64,000 bases of DNA from Corynebacterium qintianiae (GCF_011038645.2 NZ_CP064955.1:1364001-1428000); one strand, 5' to 3'; positions 1 through 7,671 are shown, counted from the stretch's first letter. Program-made: numbers and translations. Notes: generated from the sequence alone by a model not told the origin.

Positions 1-693
1 TCCGAAACCAAAGCTCCCGGCGGGTCGCAGGGGCCCATGCAGGTCTCGTTCCCGTCGCTCGATCCTGTGCGCAGCTCGCTTCTCGACGACCTGTCCACGC
101 TCTCCCTCCCCGACATGATGTCGTCGCTGAAGCTGCCCGCCTCCAAGATCGAGGAGGCTCGGGAGAACCTGACGCTGCGCTCCGCTCCCGTCATGCCGGC
201 CCTGTTCCGCTACACCGGGGTGTTGTACGACGCTCTGGGAGCCGACTCGTTGCCGCCGGCGGCGTGGTCGCGCCTAGCTATCGGGTCCGCCCTGTTCGGC
301 GTCGTGCGCGCGGGCGACCTGATCCCCCGCTACCGGCTCTCCGGCGGTTCTAAAGTGCCGGCCCCGGGCGGTTCGATGCCGACGATGAAAGCGCGCTGGG
401 GCGAGTTGATCACCTCGGCCCTGTCTGCTGAGCCATTCGTGGTCGATCTGCGCTCCGGCACCTACGAGAAGCTCGGGCCCGTGCCCGGCGCGGTGACTGT
501 GCGCGCGGAGTCCGTGCTTGATAACGGCACCCGGAAAGTCGTCAGCCACTTCAACAAGCACTACAAAGGTGAGCTGGCGCGTGTCCTCGCGCTGGGGCCC
601 GCGGTCTCGTCGGTGGATGATGTCGCTGACGTCGCGCGAGACGCCGGGATGACCGTCGAGGTGGCGGGCGCCCAGGTCACGTTGGTTGTGTGA
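1..693 (+). CDS. yaaA: YaaA/DUF328 family peroxide-stress protein, 5' end outside window
   Basis: The reading frame is open from the first base and begins SETKAPGG, which matches the N-terminal PPSETK-type motif of the YaaA (UPF0246) family. Only a few N-terminal residues are missing. An internal ATG at 37 is not the real start. Later family signatures are present: a GALFGVVRAGDLIPRYRLS-like segment around residue 100 and the C-terminal NHYKGE-like stretch (here HFNKHYKGELAR). E. coli YaaA lowers free iron during peroxide stress and binds DNA; the role in actinobacteria is inferred from the family. The 3' end overlaps the convergent gene at 677 by 17 bp. Confidence 0.88.
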   Translation, partial: SETKAPGGSQGPMQVSFPSLDPVRSSLLDDLSTLSLPDMMSSLKLPASKIEEARENLTLRSAPVMPALFRYTGVLYDALGADSLPPAAWSRLAIGSALFGVVRAGDLIPRYRLSGGSKVPAPGGSMPTMKARWGELITSALSAEPFVVDLRSGTYEKLGPVPGAVTVRAESVLDNGTRKVVSHFNKHYKGELARVLALGPAVSSVDDVADVARDAGMTVEVAGAQVTLVV

Positions 694-1609
694 CGGGTGC
701 CCCGATGGCGGCAAGCGCACAGGCCGCCCGGATGTCTCCGACGTATTGAGCCTCGTTGTTGAGCACGTCGCTAGGGCTGTGGCGGCGTACGAGGTAGCCG
801 TCGTTAAGCAACCGCTTTTCGCGAACCCGTTCTTTGCGCAGGACGTCGTCGGTGCGGCCGTACGTTGCGCCGTCGTATTTAACATCGCCGTCGATCTCAG
901 AGACGACCCGGTCACCGATCAACATGTCGACCTCAAACTTACCCACTGGCGCATTGACCCGGATCGGCCCAATCCGGTTCTGAATCAGGATCGCGCGCGC
1001 GTAACTTTCATACGGCGACCGGACGTTGCCAACCGCATGCGCCAGCGCGGCCCGCGCCCACCCAATCCCCTTGCGCCTGCCCAGCCGCGCGATCTCGAAC
1101 TGGACATTCGCGCGCGGATGACGCCCCAACAGCCAGTCCATGGCGACGAGTCCCTCACGAAAACCGTTTCGGATCGCGATATCGATCCCGGTGCGAATTT
1201 CCGCAGTCACCCGCAGGCCATCGACCGTCTCAAACTCATCTACGCGGTAACTACCGCCGACGTACACGCATCCGCTCGGCCATTTGCTTGTCGACGGCCT
1301 CTTGCCCGTCGCTGGGATCAATTCAACGTCCTCCTTTGTCGTTGCGAGGACCGGCATTCCGATGATCCGTGCCGCCGACCTGCCACCTAACACGGCCTTC
1401 CTCACTGAGTTTCCGACCGCCCAAGCCCTGAGCCATTCCCGCTCATGCCGTTTGAGCTCCTGGAATGTAGAGCGCCTGCACACAAACGCTGACGAGATTC
1501 TGACTAAGTCTCCCCGGGCGATGGCCCGTAGCGCCGCGTGGTCGCTGTTCTTCATCGTTCGCGTGAACCCGATTTCCCCGAGCAGCTCGGTCTTTCGTTT
1601 GTTGTCCAT
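677..1609 (-). CDS. AbiEi-like antitoxin-domain protein with C-terminal DUF559/Vsr-type nuclease fold
   Basis: A 310-residue protein. The N-terminal third resembles the winged-helix region of actinobacterial AbiEi-family proteins (LVRISSAFV, then RAWAVGNSVRKAVLGGRSAA). The C-terminal third has the DUF559/Vsr-like PD-(D/E)xK pattern: SPYESYARAIL near 198-208, FEVDMLIGD with Asp228, then SEIDGDVKYDG with Glu238 and Lys244, and RKERVREKRLLNDGYLVRR. Such proteins are usually annotated as type IV antitoxin-domain proteins, but no AbiEii-like toxin gene lies beside it, so an actual toxin-antitoxin role is unproven. The ATG at 1609 has no clear ribosome site. It is convergent with yaaA and borders the repeat-rich gap. 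Confidence 0.7.
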   Translation of the reverse strand: MDNKRKTELLGEIGFTRTMKNSDHAALRAIARGDLVRISSAFVCRRSTFQELKRHEREWLRAWAVGNSVRKAVLGGRSAARIIGMPVLATTKEDVELIPATGKRPSTSKWPSGCVYVGGSYRVDEFETVDGLRVTAEIRTGIDIAIRNGFREGLVAMDWLLGRHPRANVQFEIARLGRRKGIGWARAALAHAVGNVRSPYESYARAILIQNRIGPIRVNAPVGKFEVDMLIGDRVVSEIDGDVKYDGATYGRTDDVLRKERVREKRLLNDGYLVRRHSPSDVLNNEAQYVGDIRAACALAAIGAPVTQPT

Positions 1610-1659
1610 GGTTTCAGGCTGGCGCAGCGTGGGCGTGTTTGCTGCCTTGGTGGCGCGGG

Positions 1660-1687
1660 CTGTGGATTGCGCCGGGTCTATCCACAG
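1660..1687. repeat. Inverted repeat with DnaA-box-like arms
   Basis: CTGTGGAT at 1660-1667 faces ATCCACAG at 1680-1687 across 12 nt. The right arm lies inside CTATCCACA (1678-1686), one mismatch from the TTATCCACA DnaA box. It sits about 50-80 bp upstream of the AbiEi-like gene start, so it could be an operator for that gene or a DnaA site. Both roles are inference. Confidence 0.4.
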
Positions 1688-1780
1688 TTTTGGAGGGTTT
1701 TGCTGGGCGTCGGGAACCTGGGCCGGCCTCGTGCGGTCTAATTGGGTTTGGGGTGCTGCGTCTGGGGTGCTGCGTCTGGG

Positions 1781-1850
1781 GTGCTTAACGAAGCATCTTC
1801 AGGTTTCCGCGACCTGGGGTTTTGCGCCACACGCTCATCAACCTGAGCAC
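1781..1850. repeat. Palindromic repeat family A, copy 1
   Basis: A 70-bp element that begins GTGCT and ends TGAGCAC, so its ends are inverted. It contains GAAGCAT (1790-1796) and, exactly 22 nt downstream, ACCTGGGGTTTTGCG (1812-1826). An internal CAGGT/ACCTG pair (1800-1804 and 1812-1816) can form a small hairpin. Copy 2 at 1947-2016 differs at only a few positions. The copy is preceded by tandem GGTGCTGCGTCTGG units. Confidence 0.85.
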
Positions 1851-1946
1851 TGCAAAACGAGCACCGCGGCCGGGTCGGGCGACGGTGCAAGAAAGGTATT
1901 CCCCGCAGAGTCGAACCAGTGCCCGGTTTCGGGTGCTGCGTTTGCA

Positions 1947-2016
1947 GTGCTCAACGAAACATCTCCGGGTTTCCGCGACCTGGGGTTTTGCGCCACACGC
2001 TCATCAACCTGAGCAC
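1947..2016. repeat. Palindromic repeat family A, copy 2
   Basis: A 70-bp direct repeat of 1781-1850 with GTGCTCA at the left and TGAGCAC at the right. GAAACAT at 1956 is again 22 nt before ACCTGGGGTTTTGCG (1978-1992). The right flank carries two more GAGCACCGC units (about 2025-2048) that are inverted relative to the GTGCTGCG units on the left, so the stem can be extended in steps of about 12-13 bp. Confidence 0.85.
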
Positions 2017-2109
2017 TACAAACTGAGCACCGCAAACCGAGCACCGCGGAAGGAACCGGAGGGGCGTAAGGGGCGTAAGGGGTAGGCAGGCCAGGCACCA
2101 ACCGCGGGA

Positions 2110-2149
2110 TTATCAAATTATCAACCCGCACGGTTTATCAATTTATCAA
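2110..2149. promoter_or_regulatory. Four TTATCAA motifs (iteron-like operator)
   Basis: Four exact TTATCAA heptamers start at 2110, 2118, 2135 and 2143, giving intervals of 8, 17 and 8 bp: two close pairs about one and a half helical turns apart. They end 5 bp before the -10-like box of the ATPase gene. Placement and regularity suggest binding of a repressor or activator, perhaps autoregulatory. The binding protein is unknown. Confidence 0.6.
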
Positions 2150-2154
2150 TCAGG

Positions 2155-2160
2155 TAAACT
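2155..2160 (+). promoter_or_regulatory. -10 box for leaderless start of the ATPase gene
   Basis: TAAACT fits the actinobacterial TANNNT -10 and is followed by 7 nt and then the ATG at 2168. There is no purine-rich ribosome site between them, so the transcript probably starts at or next to the ATG. GGTAA and TTACC flank the box as a short inverted repeat. Confidence 0.55.
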
Positions 2161-2167
2161 TACCCAC

Positions 2168-3283
2168 ATGCCCAACCCCTTCCGCCCCACCTTCGGAGCC
2201 AGCCCCCGCGTCTGGGCCGGCCGCGAGGCCGTCATCGACGAATTCCACCGCGCTCTGAAAAACGGCCCCGGTGACCCGCACCGCAGCGTCATCATTTCCG
2301 GTTCCAGGGGAATCGGCAAGACAGTGCTGCTCACCGAGCTGGAGGACGAGGCAAAGCGGCAGGGCTGGATCGTGGTCCGGGCGTCCGGGCGCGAAGGTAT
2401 GGCCGAGACCCTGACGAACTCCGCGATCCCAGAGGCGATCGAGCGGCTCGATCCCGAATCAGACCGCAAGCTGACCGGCTTCAACATCGCCGGCCTGGGC
2501 GGGGTGAGAAGCGAGCTGACCGAGAAGGACTCAACCCCGCGTCTGGTCACGCGGCTGCACGAGCTGCTGGGCAAGCTCCACGGCACGGGCGTGCTCCTGA
2601 CCATCGACGAGGTCCAAGACGCGAACCCGGACGAGCTCACCCAGATCGCGGTGGCCTACCAAGACCTGGTTCGCGACGACGCCGAGATCGCGCTCGCCAT
2701 GGCCGGCCTGACCCAGGGCGTCAACAAACTGCTCGACCTGCCCGGCGCGACGTTCCTGCGCCGCGCGCGCCACTACGAGCTCGGACCGCTCACTCTCGAC
2801 AGCGCCACCACCACCCTGCTGCAGACGGCCGGAGACGCGGGTCGCGTGTTCGAACTCGACGCGGCCCAGGCCGCGAGCCGCATCACGCAGGGCTACCCCT
2901 ACCTGGTGCAGCTCGTCGGTTACCTCGCATGGGAGGAGGCGGACGGGCCAATCACGCTCGACGCGGTCGAGGCGGTGCGCGGCGAGGCCATTGCCAGGCT
3001 GGGCACGCAGGTCCACCAGCCCTCGCTTCGCGACGTCCCCCCGCGCCAGCGCGAATACCTCGACGCCATGGCGCACATCGAGGCTCAGACGGGCCGCGCC
3101 CAGATCACGTCGAAGGATTTGGGGGTGGCGTTGGACAGGCCGTCGACAAGCTTGTCTGATACCCGGGGGAAGCTGATCGAGCGCGACCTGATTGTGCCGG
3201 CCGGGTGGGGCGAAGTTGAGTTCGCGCAGCCGTATCTGGGCGAGTACCTGCGCAACCAGCAGAAACCGCGGCGCATCAGCTAG
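2168..3283 (+). CDS. AAA/ORC-type ATP-binding protein
   Basis: A 371-residue P-loop ATPase. Walker A is GSRGIGKT at 45-52, and Walker B is LLTIDEVQD near 143-150. The N-terminal AGREAVIDEFHRAL resembles the box preceding Walker A in ORC/Cdc6-like and STAND ATPases. The C-terminal ~90 residues (RQREYLDAMAHIE to GEVEFAQPYLGEYL) look like a winged helix. It is related to stand-alone 'AAA family ATPase' proteins of unknown function found in actinobacterial accessory regions. It stands alone, under a distinctive repeat operator (2110-2149), and its 3' end overlaps the convergent methyltransferase gene by 8 bp. Function is unknown; DNA binding or signalling are both possible. Confidence 0.8.
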   Translation: MPNPFRPTFGASPRVWAGREAVIDEFHRALKNGPGDPHRSVIISGSRGIGKTVLLTELEDEAKRQGWIVVRASGREGMAETLTNSAIPEAIERLDPESDRKLTGFNIAGLGGVRSELTEKDSTPRLVTRLHELLGKLHGTGVLLTIDEVQDANPDELTQIAVAYQDLVRDDAEIALAMAGLTQGVNKLLDLPGATFLRRARHYELGPLTLDSATTTLLQTAGDAGRVFELDAAQAASRITQGYPYLVQLVGYLAWEEADGPITLDAVEAVRGEAIARLGTQVHQPSLRDVPPRQREYLDAMAHIEAQTGRAQITSKDLGVALDRPSTSLSDTRGKLIERDLIVPAGWGEVEFAQPYLGEYLRNQQKPRRIS

Positions 3284-4226
3284 CGCGCAGCACTGTGAAC
3301 TTGTCGTTGCGCGCGGCCTGGGAGACGCGGGCGAATCGCTTCTCGACGTCCCCGCGGTAGCGCAGGTGCGAGTTGTGCACGAGGTAGAGGGTGCCGCCGG
3401 GGGCGAGCAGGCGCGCGGCGGCGTCGAGAAGGTGCTGGACGAGTGTGGAGTCGACGGTGGTGCCGTCGTGGAACGGCGGGTTCAGCGCGATGGTGTCGAA
3501 GGAGGCGTCCGGGAACTGCGAGCCCGCGTCGTCCCAGGTGCAGTTCAGACCCAGGGCGCGGGCGGAGAGCACAGCGTCAGCGTCTGAGTCGGTCGCCGTG
3601 ATGTCCCCGGTCAGCGCGCGGGAAACGGAGCCGTTGCCGCAACCAAGGTCGAGGAAGCGGCCCAGCGCGGCGGGAAGCGTAGCGCGTAGCAGTTCTCCGC
3701 CGAAGTCGGGCTTGGCGCCCGAGAACACACCACCGACCGCGACAAGCCCGTTCGACTCCACCGGGGTGTAGTTAACCGCGCGTGGCTCGGTGGCGACGAG
3801 GCAGCGGAACTTTCCGCGGCCCAGCGACGCGGCGACGTCGGTGAAGGACTCCCCCAGCACGGCGTTCGTGGACCGCGTGAGGTGCTTGTTGTTCGCCCCG
3901 AGGACCAGCGTTGCCGAGGAGTACCCGGCCCCCGCGATGGAGCGCGCGAGGTAGTCGAGCCGGCCCAGGGACTTCGGCATCTCGCCGACGGCGACGGCTG
4001 AGCCGGAGGACCCGGCGAGGAACTCGTCGAGGCGGGTGTCCCCCGCAATGCGGGCCCCGGCGTCCCGGGCGGCCATGCTGCGGTGGTAGTCACCGTCTAG
4101 GAAGAGGACGGGTTTGCCGGTCGCAAGAGCTGCGGAGAGCAGGTCGCCGGTGGGGTCGTCGCACACCAGGATTACATCGGCGTCCAATGACGCGACGGAC
4201 AGGATTAGGCTATCGAGCGCGCGCAA
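3276..4226 (-). CDS. RsmC/RlmG-like class I methyltransferase
   Basis: A 316-residue protein with a degenerate N-terminal half and a C-terminal SAM-dependent domain of the MTS type. The glycine-rich SAM loop is LDLGCGNGSVSRAL, and the catalytic NPPFH follows about 60 residues later, typical of enzymes modifying N2 of guanine in rRNA (RsmC, RlmG). The C-terminal LVHNSHLRYR segment also matches that group. The target nucleotide cannot be deduced. The start overlaps the end of cobA by 17 bp, so the two are probably co-transcribed. Confidence 0.8.
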   Translation of the reverse strand: MRALDSLILSVASLDADVILVCDDPTGDLLSAALATGKPVLFLDGDYHRSMAARDAGARIAGDTRLDEFLAGSSGSAVAVGEMPKSLGRLDYLARSIAGAGYSSATLVLGANNKHLTRSTNAVLGESFTDVAASLGRGKFRCLVATEPRAVNYTPVESNGLVAVGGVFSGAKPDFGGELLRATLPAALGRFLDLGCGNGSVSRALTGDITATDSDADAVLSARALGLNCTWDDAGSQFPDASFDTIALNPPFHDGTTVDSTLVQHLLDAAARLLAPGGTLYLVHNSHLRYRGDVEKRFARVSQAARNDKFTVLRAS

Positions 4227-4950
4227 GGCCGGCCACCTCCCCGATGACGTAGACGGCGGGGGCGGCGACGTGGTTGGCGTCCATCACGTCCGCCAGCTCC
4301 CCTACGGTGCAATAGAACGCGCGCTGCGCGGCGGTCTCGCCCTCCTGGATCACAGCGGCGGGGGTGTCCGGGGCAAGGTCCGCGGCGACCAGCGCCTGCG
4401 TGATGGCGCCGGCGTTGCGCACCCCCATGATCACCACGATCGTCCCGCCCACGCGCGCCAGCGCCGGCCAGTCCACCAGTGACGAGGGGTGTGACGGCGG
4501 CAGGTGCCCCGAGACAACCGTGAACGCGTGCGTCATCCCCCGTTGAGTCACCGGGATGCCCGCGGCTGCGGGAACGGAGATAGCGCTGGTCACGCCCGGC
4601 ACGACCGAGCACGGCACACCGGCTGTCGCACACGCAGAGACCTCCTCGAAGCCGCGGCCGAACACGTACGGGTCACCGCCTTTGAGGCGGACCACGTTCC
4701 GGCCAGCCAGCGCGTGCTCAACCAGAAGCTCGTTGATGCGCTCCTGCGCGACTTGTTTGCCGTAGGGCAGCTTGGAGACGTCGATAAGCTCCTTGCCCGA
4801 CACGTCGAGAAACTCGTCCAGCTGCGCAGCTGGCCCGAGGTGGTCGGTGAGGATGACGTCCGCGGCTTCAAGCGCACGCAACCCCCGGATGGTCAGCAGG
4901 TCCCAGTCGCCCGGGCCGCCGCCGACGAGGGTGACTTCTCCTGTGCTCAT
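4210..4950 (-). CDS. cobA: Uroporphyrinogen-III C-methyltransferase (SUMT)
   Basis: The enzyme transfers two methyl groups from SAM to uroporphyrinogen III to give precorrin-2, the branch point to siroheme and cobalamin. Diagnostic motifs are VGGGPGDWDLLT at the N-terminus, DHL and LPYGKQ, VRLKGGDPYVFGRG, GVTSAISVPAAAGIPVTQRG and a GTIVVIMG-like segment. It is the single-domain CobA form, without the CysG oxidase/ferrochelatase part. The ATG at 4950 is preferred because a -10-like TAGACT (4964 to 4959) lies 8 nt upstream; in-frame GTG and TTG codons at 4956 and 4959 are less likely. It is divergent from selO by only 24 bp. Confidence 0.92.
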   Translation of the reverse strand: MSTGEVTLVGGGPGDWDLLTIRGLRALEAADVILTDHLGPAAQLDEFLDVSGKELIDVSKLPYGKQVAQERINELLVEHALAGRNVVRLKGGDPYVFGRGFEEVSACATAGVPCSVVPGVTSAISVPAAAGIPVTQRGMTHAFTVVSGHLPPSHPSSLVDWPALARVGGTIVVIMGVRNAGAITQALVAADLAPDTPAAVIQEGETAAQRAFYCTVGELADVMDANHVAAPAVYVIGEVAGLARAR

Positions 4951-4958
4951 GGCCACCA

Positions 4959-4968
4959 AGTCTAGGGT
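4959..4968. promoter_or_regulatory. Overlapping divergent -10 boxes, cobA and selO
   Basis: AGTCTAGGGT reads as TAGACT on the minus strand (4964-4959), 8 nt before the cobA ATG, and as TAGGGT on the plus strand (4963-4968), 6 nt before the selO ATG. The two TANNNT boxes share two base pairs. The 24-bp gap has no room for ordinary leaders. Confidence 0.5.
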
Positions 4969-4974
4969 GGAGTC

Positions 4975-6168
4975 ATGTCAGCCCCTACGCTTGCCCACAC
5001 GTTCGCCGAGAAACTTCCCGAGATGGCCGTCGAGGCGCGCGCCGCCGACTTCGCCGCGCCGAGGCTGGTCGTGCTCAACGAACCGCTGGCACGCGAGCTC
5101 GGCCTCGACCCCGATTGGCTGCGCACCGACGACGGTGTGGCCTGGCTCGCTGGTGCTGCCGGAGGGCACGCCACTGCCTACGCGGGCCACCAGTTCGGCC
5201 AGTTCGTGCCTCTGCTGGGCGACGGCCGCGCGCTCCTGCTCGGCGACCTCGGCGGTCGCGAGATCCAGCTGAAGGGCTCCGGACCCACCCCGTTTTCCCG
5301 TCCCGGTTCCGACGGGTTCGGCGCGATCGGCCCGATGCTGCGCGAATACCTCGTATGCGAGTTCATGCAAGCTGTCGGCATCCCCACCACCCGCTCCCTG
5401 GCCGTGCTCGACACCGGCGAGCGGGTCCTGCGCCAGCAGGGTTACGTCCCCGGCGGGATTGTCGTCCGCGTCGCCGCCTCGCACCTGCGGGTCGGTTCTG
5501 TGCAGTACGCGGCCACGCAATCTGAAGATCTGATCGCCGCGGTCGTCGAAGCGGCGGGCTTTGCGACGCCCCTCCGCATGCTCTCGGAGGTCATGGACCG
5601 CCAGCTTGAACTGGTGGTGCGGTGGATGCGAATCGGATTCGTCCACGGTGTGATGAACACGGACAACACGGCACTGTCGGGCGAGACGATCGACTACGGC
5701 CCGTGCGCGTTCACCGAGCGCTTCGTCGGCAGCGCACGGTTTTCTTCCATCGACTCAGCCGGCCGCTACGCCTTCGGCAACCAGCCCAACATCATCGCCT
5801 GGAACCTCACGCGCCTCGCCGAGGCGCTACTGCCGCTGACGGGAGAAGACAGCGCCCGCGAGGTGCTCGGCAACATTCAAAACCGGTGGGATTACTACTG
5901 GGAGATGCATTTCGCGGGCGTCGATAAGCAGTTGGCGACCGCCACCGACATCACCACTTTCAACAGGCAGCACAGCGAGGGCCCAATCTTCATCCCTCGC
6001 AACCAGATGCTGCAGCGCGCCATCACCGACGCCGAGCGCGACGGCGACTACAACCGCTACTTTGAGCTCCTAAACGCAGTAACCGACCCCTTCAACCCCG
6101 AGGCGGGCCCATGGTGGATGAAGGGGTCGGAAGGTGATGATCCGTTCATCACCTACTGCGGAACGTAA
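4975..6168 (+). CDS. selO: Protein adenylyltransferase SelO (YdiU/UPF0061), short form
   Basis: A pseudokinase-fold enzyme that transfers AMP from ATP to protein side chains. The signatures are AYAGHQFGQFVPLLGDGRA, EIQLKGSGPTPFSRPGSDG with the conserved Lys, HGVMNTDN (metal-binding Asn/Asp) and DYGPCAF. The C-terminus ends YCGT, the usual position of the redox Cys. At 397 residues it is roughly 80-90 shorter than typical SelO; the missing residues come from the helical C-terminal part between the WEMHF region and YCGT, not from the catalytic core. It ends 3 bp before the convergent mqo stop codon. Confidence 0.88.
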   Translation: MSAPTLAHTFAEKLPEMAVEARAADFAAPRLVVLNEPLARELGLDPDWLRTDDGVAWLAGAAGGHATAYAGHQFGQFVPLLGDGRALLLGDLGGREIQLKGSGPTPFSRPGSDGFGAIGPMLREYLVCEFMQAVGIPTTRSLAVLDTGERVLRQQGYVPGGIVVRVAASHLRVGSVQYAATQSEDLIAAVVEAAGFATPLRMLSEVMDRQLELVVRWMRIGFVHGVMNTDNTALSGETIDYGPCAFTERFVGSARFSSIDSAGRYAFGNQPNIIAWNLTRLAEALLPLTGEDSAREVLGNIQNRWDYYWEMHFAGVDKQLATATDITTFNRQHSEGPIFIPRNQMLQRAITDAERDGDYNRYFELLNAVTDPFNPEAGPWWMKGSEGDDPFITYCGT

Positions 6169-6171
6169 GCG

Positions 6172-7671
6172 CTAGTTCTCCTCGAGCTGAAGCGCCTTCT
6201 GCGTGTGCTCCCACTGGGACTGGTATGCGGCAGCGTCGCGCTTGAGGGAGGTGCCGTAGGTCGGGAACATCTCGTGGAGCTGGTCAGCCCAGTCGATCAT
6301 GTGCTCGCCGAAGCAGCGCTCGAGGAGCTCGAGCATTGCAGCTGGGGTGATCGACGCGCCTGGGGAGGCGCCGAGGATGCCGGCGATTGTTCCGTCCTGG
6401 TCATTGACCAGCGCGGTACCGAACTCAAGGGAACCGAATGCCGGGGCACCCGCGGGCTTGATCACCTGCACGCGCTGGCCGGCGACGACGGTGTCCCAGT
6501 CCTTCCCATCGGCGGCCGGGAAGTACTCGCGCAGCACCTCGAGGCGGCCGTCGAAGTCCTTGAACACCTCCTCGACCAAGTACTTGACCAGACCGACGTT
6601 GGTGGCGGCGACACCCAGGTAAGACGGGATGTTGTCCGGGCGGATCGACTTGAACAGGTCGAGGTAGGAACCCTTCTTCAAGAACTTCGGGCTCCAGCCG
6701 CCGTACGGGCCGAAGAGCAGGGACTGCTCGCCGTCGATAACGCGCAGGTCGAGGTGCGGCACGGACATCGGCGGGGCTCCCACCTTGGCCTTGCCGTACA
6801 CCTTGGCCTGGTGCTGCGCAACCAGCTCCGGGTTGGTGGTGCGTAGCCACATACCGGAAATTGGGAAACCAGCGTAACCGCGAACTTCGGGCACGCCGGC
6901 CTTGCGCAGCAGGTCAAGGGCGTAACCGCCGGCGCCGACGAAGACGAAGCGGGCGCGGACAACGTGCTTGTCACCAGTGTGGACGTTACGGACGGTGACT
7001 TCCCAGAACTTGCCGTTGCGCTTAATGTTCTTGACCTCGTGACCGTAGCGGACCACGGTGCCCTCTTCCTCGGCAGCCTTGAGGAACTGCTTAGTCAAAG
7101 AGCCGTAATCGATGTCCGTGCCCGTGTCGGTCCACGAAATGGCGACCGGTTCCGCCTCGAAGTCGCGGCCGTCAGCCATGAGTGGCAGCTTCTCTGTGAA
7201 CTCGGCCTCGTCGCGGGTGAAGTGCATCTCCGGGAACATGTGGTTCGCAGAGAGAATGTCGTAGCGGCGGCGCAGGTAGTCGATCTGCTCCTCACCCTGC
7301 GCGAAAGAGATGTGGGGAACGCGGTTGATGAAGTCGTTCGGGGACGTCAGCACTCCGTGGTCCAGCTGGTGGGACCAGAACTGGCGCGAAAGCTGGAACT
7401 TCTCGTTGATCGCCATCGCCTTGGAGACGTCGATCTTGCCGTTCTTCTCAGGCGTGTAGTTCAGCTCGCACAGCGCCGAGTGTCCCGTACCTGCGTTGTT
7501 GAGGGGGTAGGACGACTCTTGGGCGGGCCCGTCAAGGCGCTCGTACACAACCTGAGACCAGTTCGGTTCGAGTTGGCGAAGCATCGCACCCAGGGTCGCA
7601 CTCATGATTCCGGCACCGATGAGCAGGACATCCGTCTCATCGCTAAACCTCTTATTGCCTTGTTCAGACAT
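6172..7671 (-). CDS. mqo: Malate:quinone oxidoreductase
   Basis: A membrane-associated FAD enzyme that oxidises L-malate to oxaloacetate and passes electrons to quinone; it is the main malate-oxidising enzyme in C. glutamicum. It matches that protein over its whole length from DVLLIGAGIMSATLGAML (FAD site) through GPAQESSYPLNNAGTGHSA and FVFVGAGGYALDLL to GASPGASITPAAMLELLERC. The start at 7671 (MSEQGNKRF) is chosen because AGAGG lies upstream and the N-terminus fits the family; the frame is open further upstream to 7776 without conserved sequence. The product is 499 aa. Confidence 0.95.
   Translation of the reverse strand: MSEQGNKRFSDETDVLLIGAGIMSATLGAMLRQLEPNWSQVVYERLDGPAQESSYPLNNAGTGHSALCELNYTPEKNGKIDVSKAMAINEKFQLSRQFWSHQLDHGVLTSPNDFINRVPHISFAQGEEQIDYLRRRYDILSANHMFPEMHFTRDEAEFTEKLPLMADGRDFEAEPVAISWTDTGTDIDYGSLTKQFLKAAEEEGTVVRYGHEVKNIKRNGKFWEVTVRNVHTGDKHVVRARFVFVGAGGYALDLLRKAGVPEVRGYAGFPISGMWLRTTNPELVAQHQAKVYGKAKVGAPPMSVPHLDLRVIDGEQSLLFGPYGGWSPKFLKKGSYLDLFKSIRPDNIPSYLGVAATNVGLVKYLVEEVFKDFDGRLEVLREYFPAADGKDWDTVVAGQRVQVIKPAGAPAFGSLEFGTALVNDQDGTIAGILGASPGASITPAAMLELLERCFGEHMIDWADQLHEMFPTYGTSLKRDAAAYQSQWEHTQKALQLEEN

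Larger units (their letters stand above)
1610..2167. other. Repeat-rich 558-bp intergenic gap
   Basis: No credible gene is seen here. The stretch holds an inverted repeat with DnaA-box-like arms (1660-1687), two copies of a 70-bp imperfect palindrome (1781-1850 and 1947-2016) flanked by short GTGCT-containing units, a small GGGGCGTAA duplication near 2061-2080, and the operator/promoter of the ATPase gene (2110-2160). Short reading frames crossing it follow the repeats and show no protein family features. Confidence 0.7.

Noticed and set aside
1781..2016. Repeats taken as a CRISPR array
   Set aside because: Only two copies of a 70-bp palindromic unit with a 96-bp gap and no cas genes; the same is true of the pair at 49665-49851.
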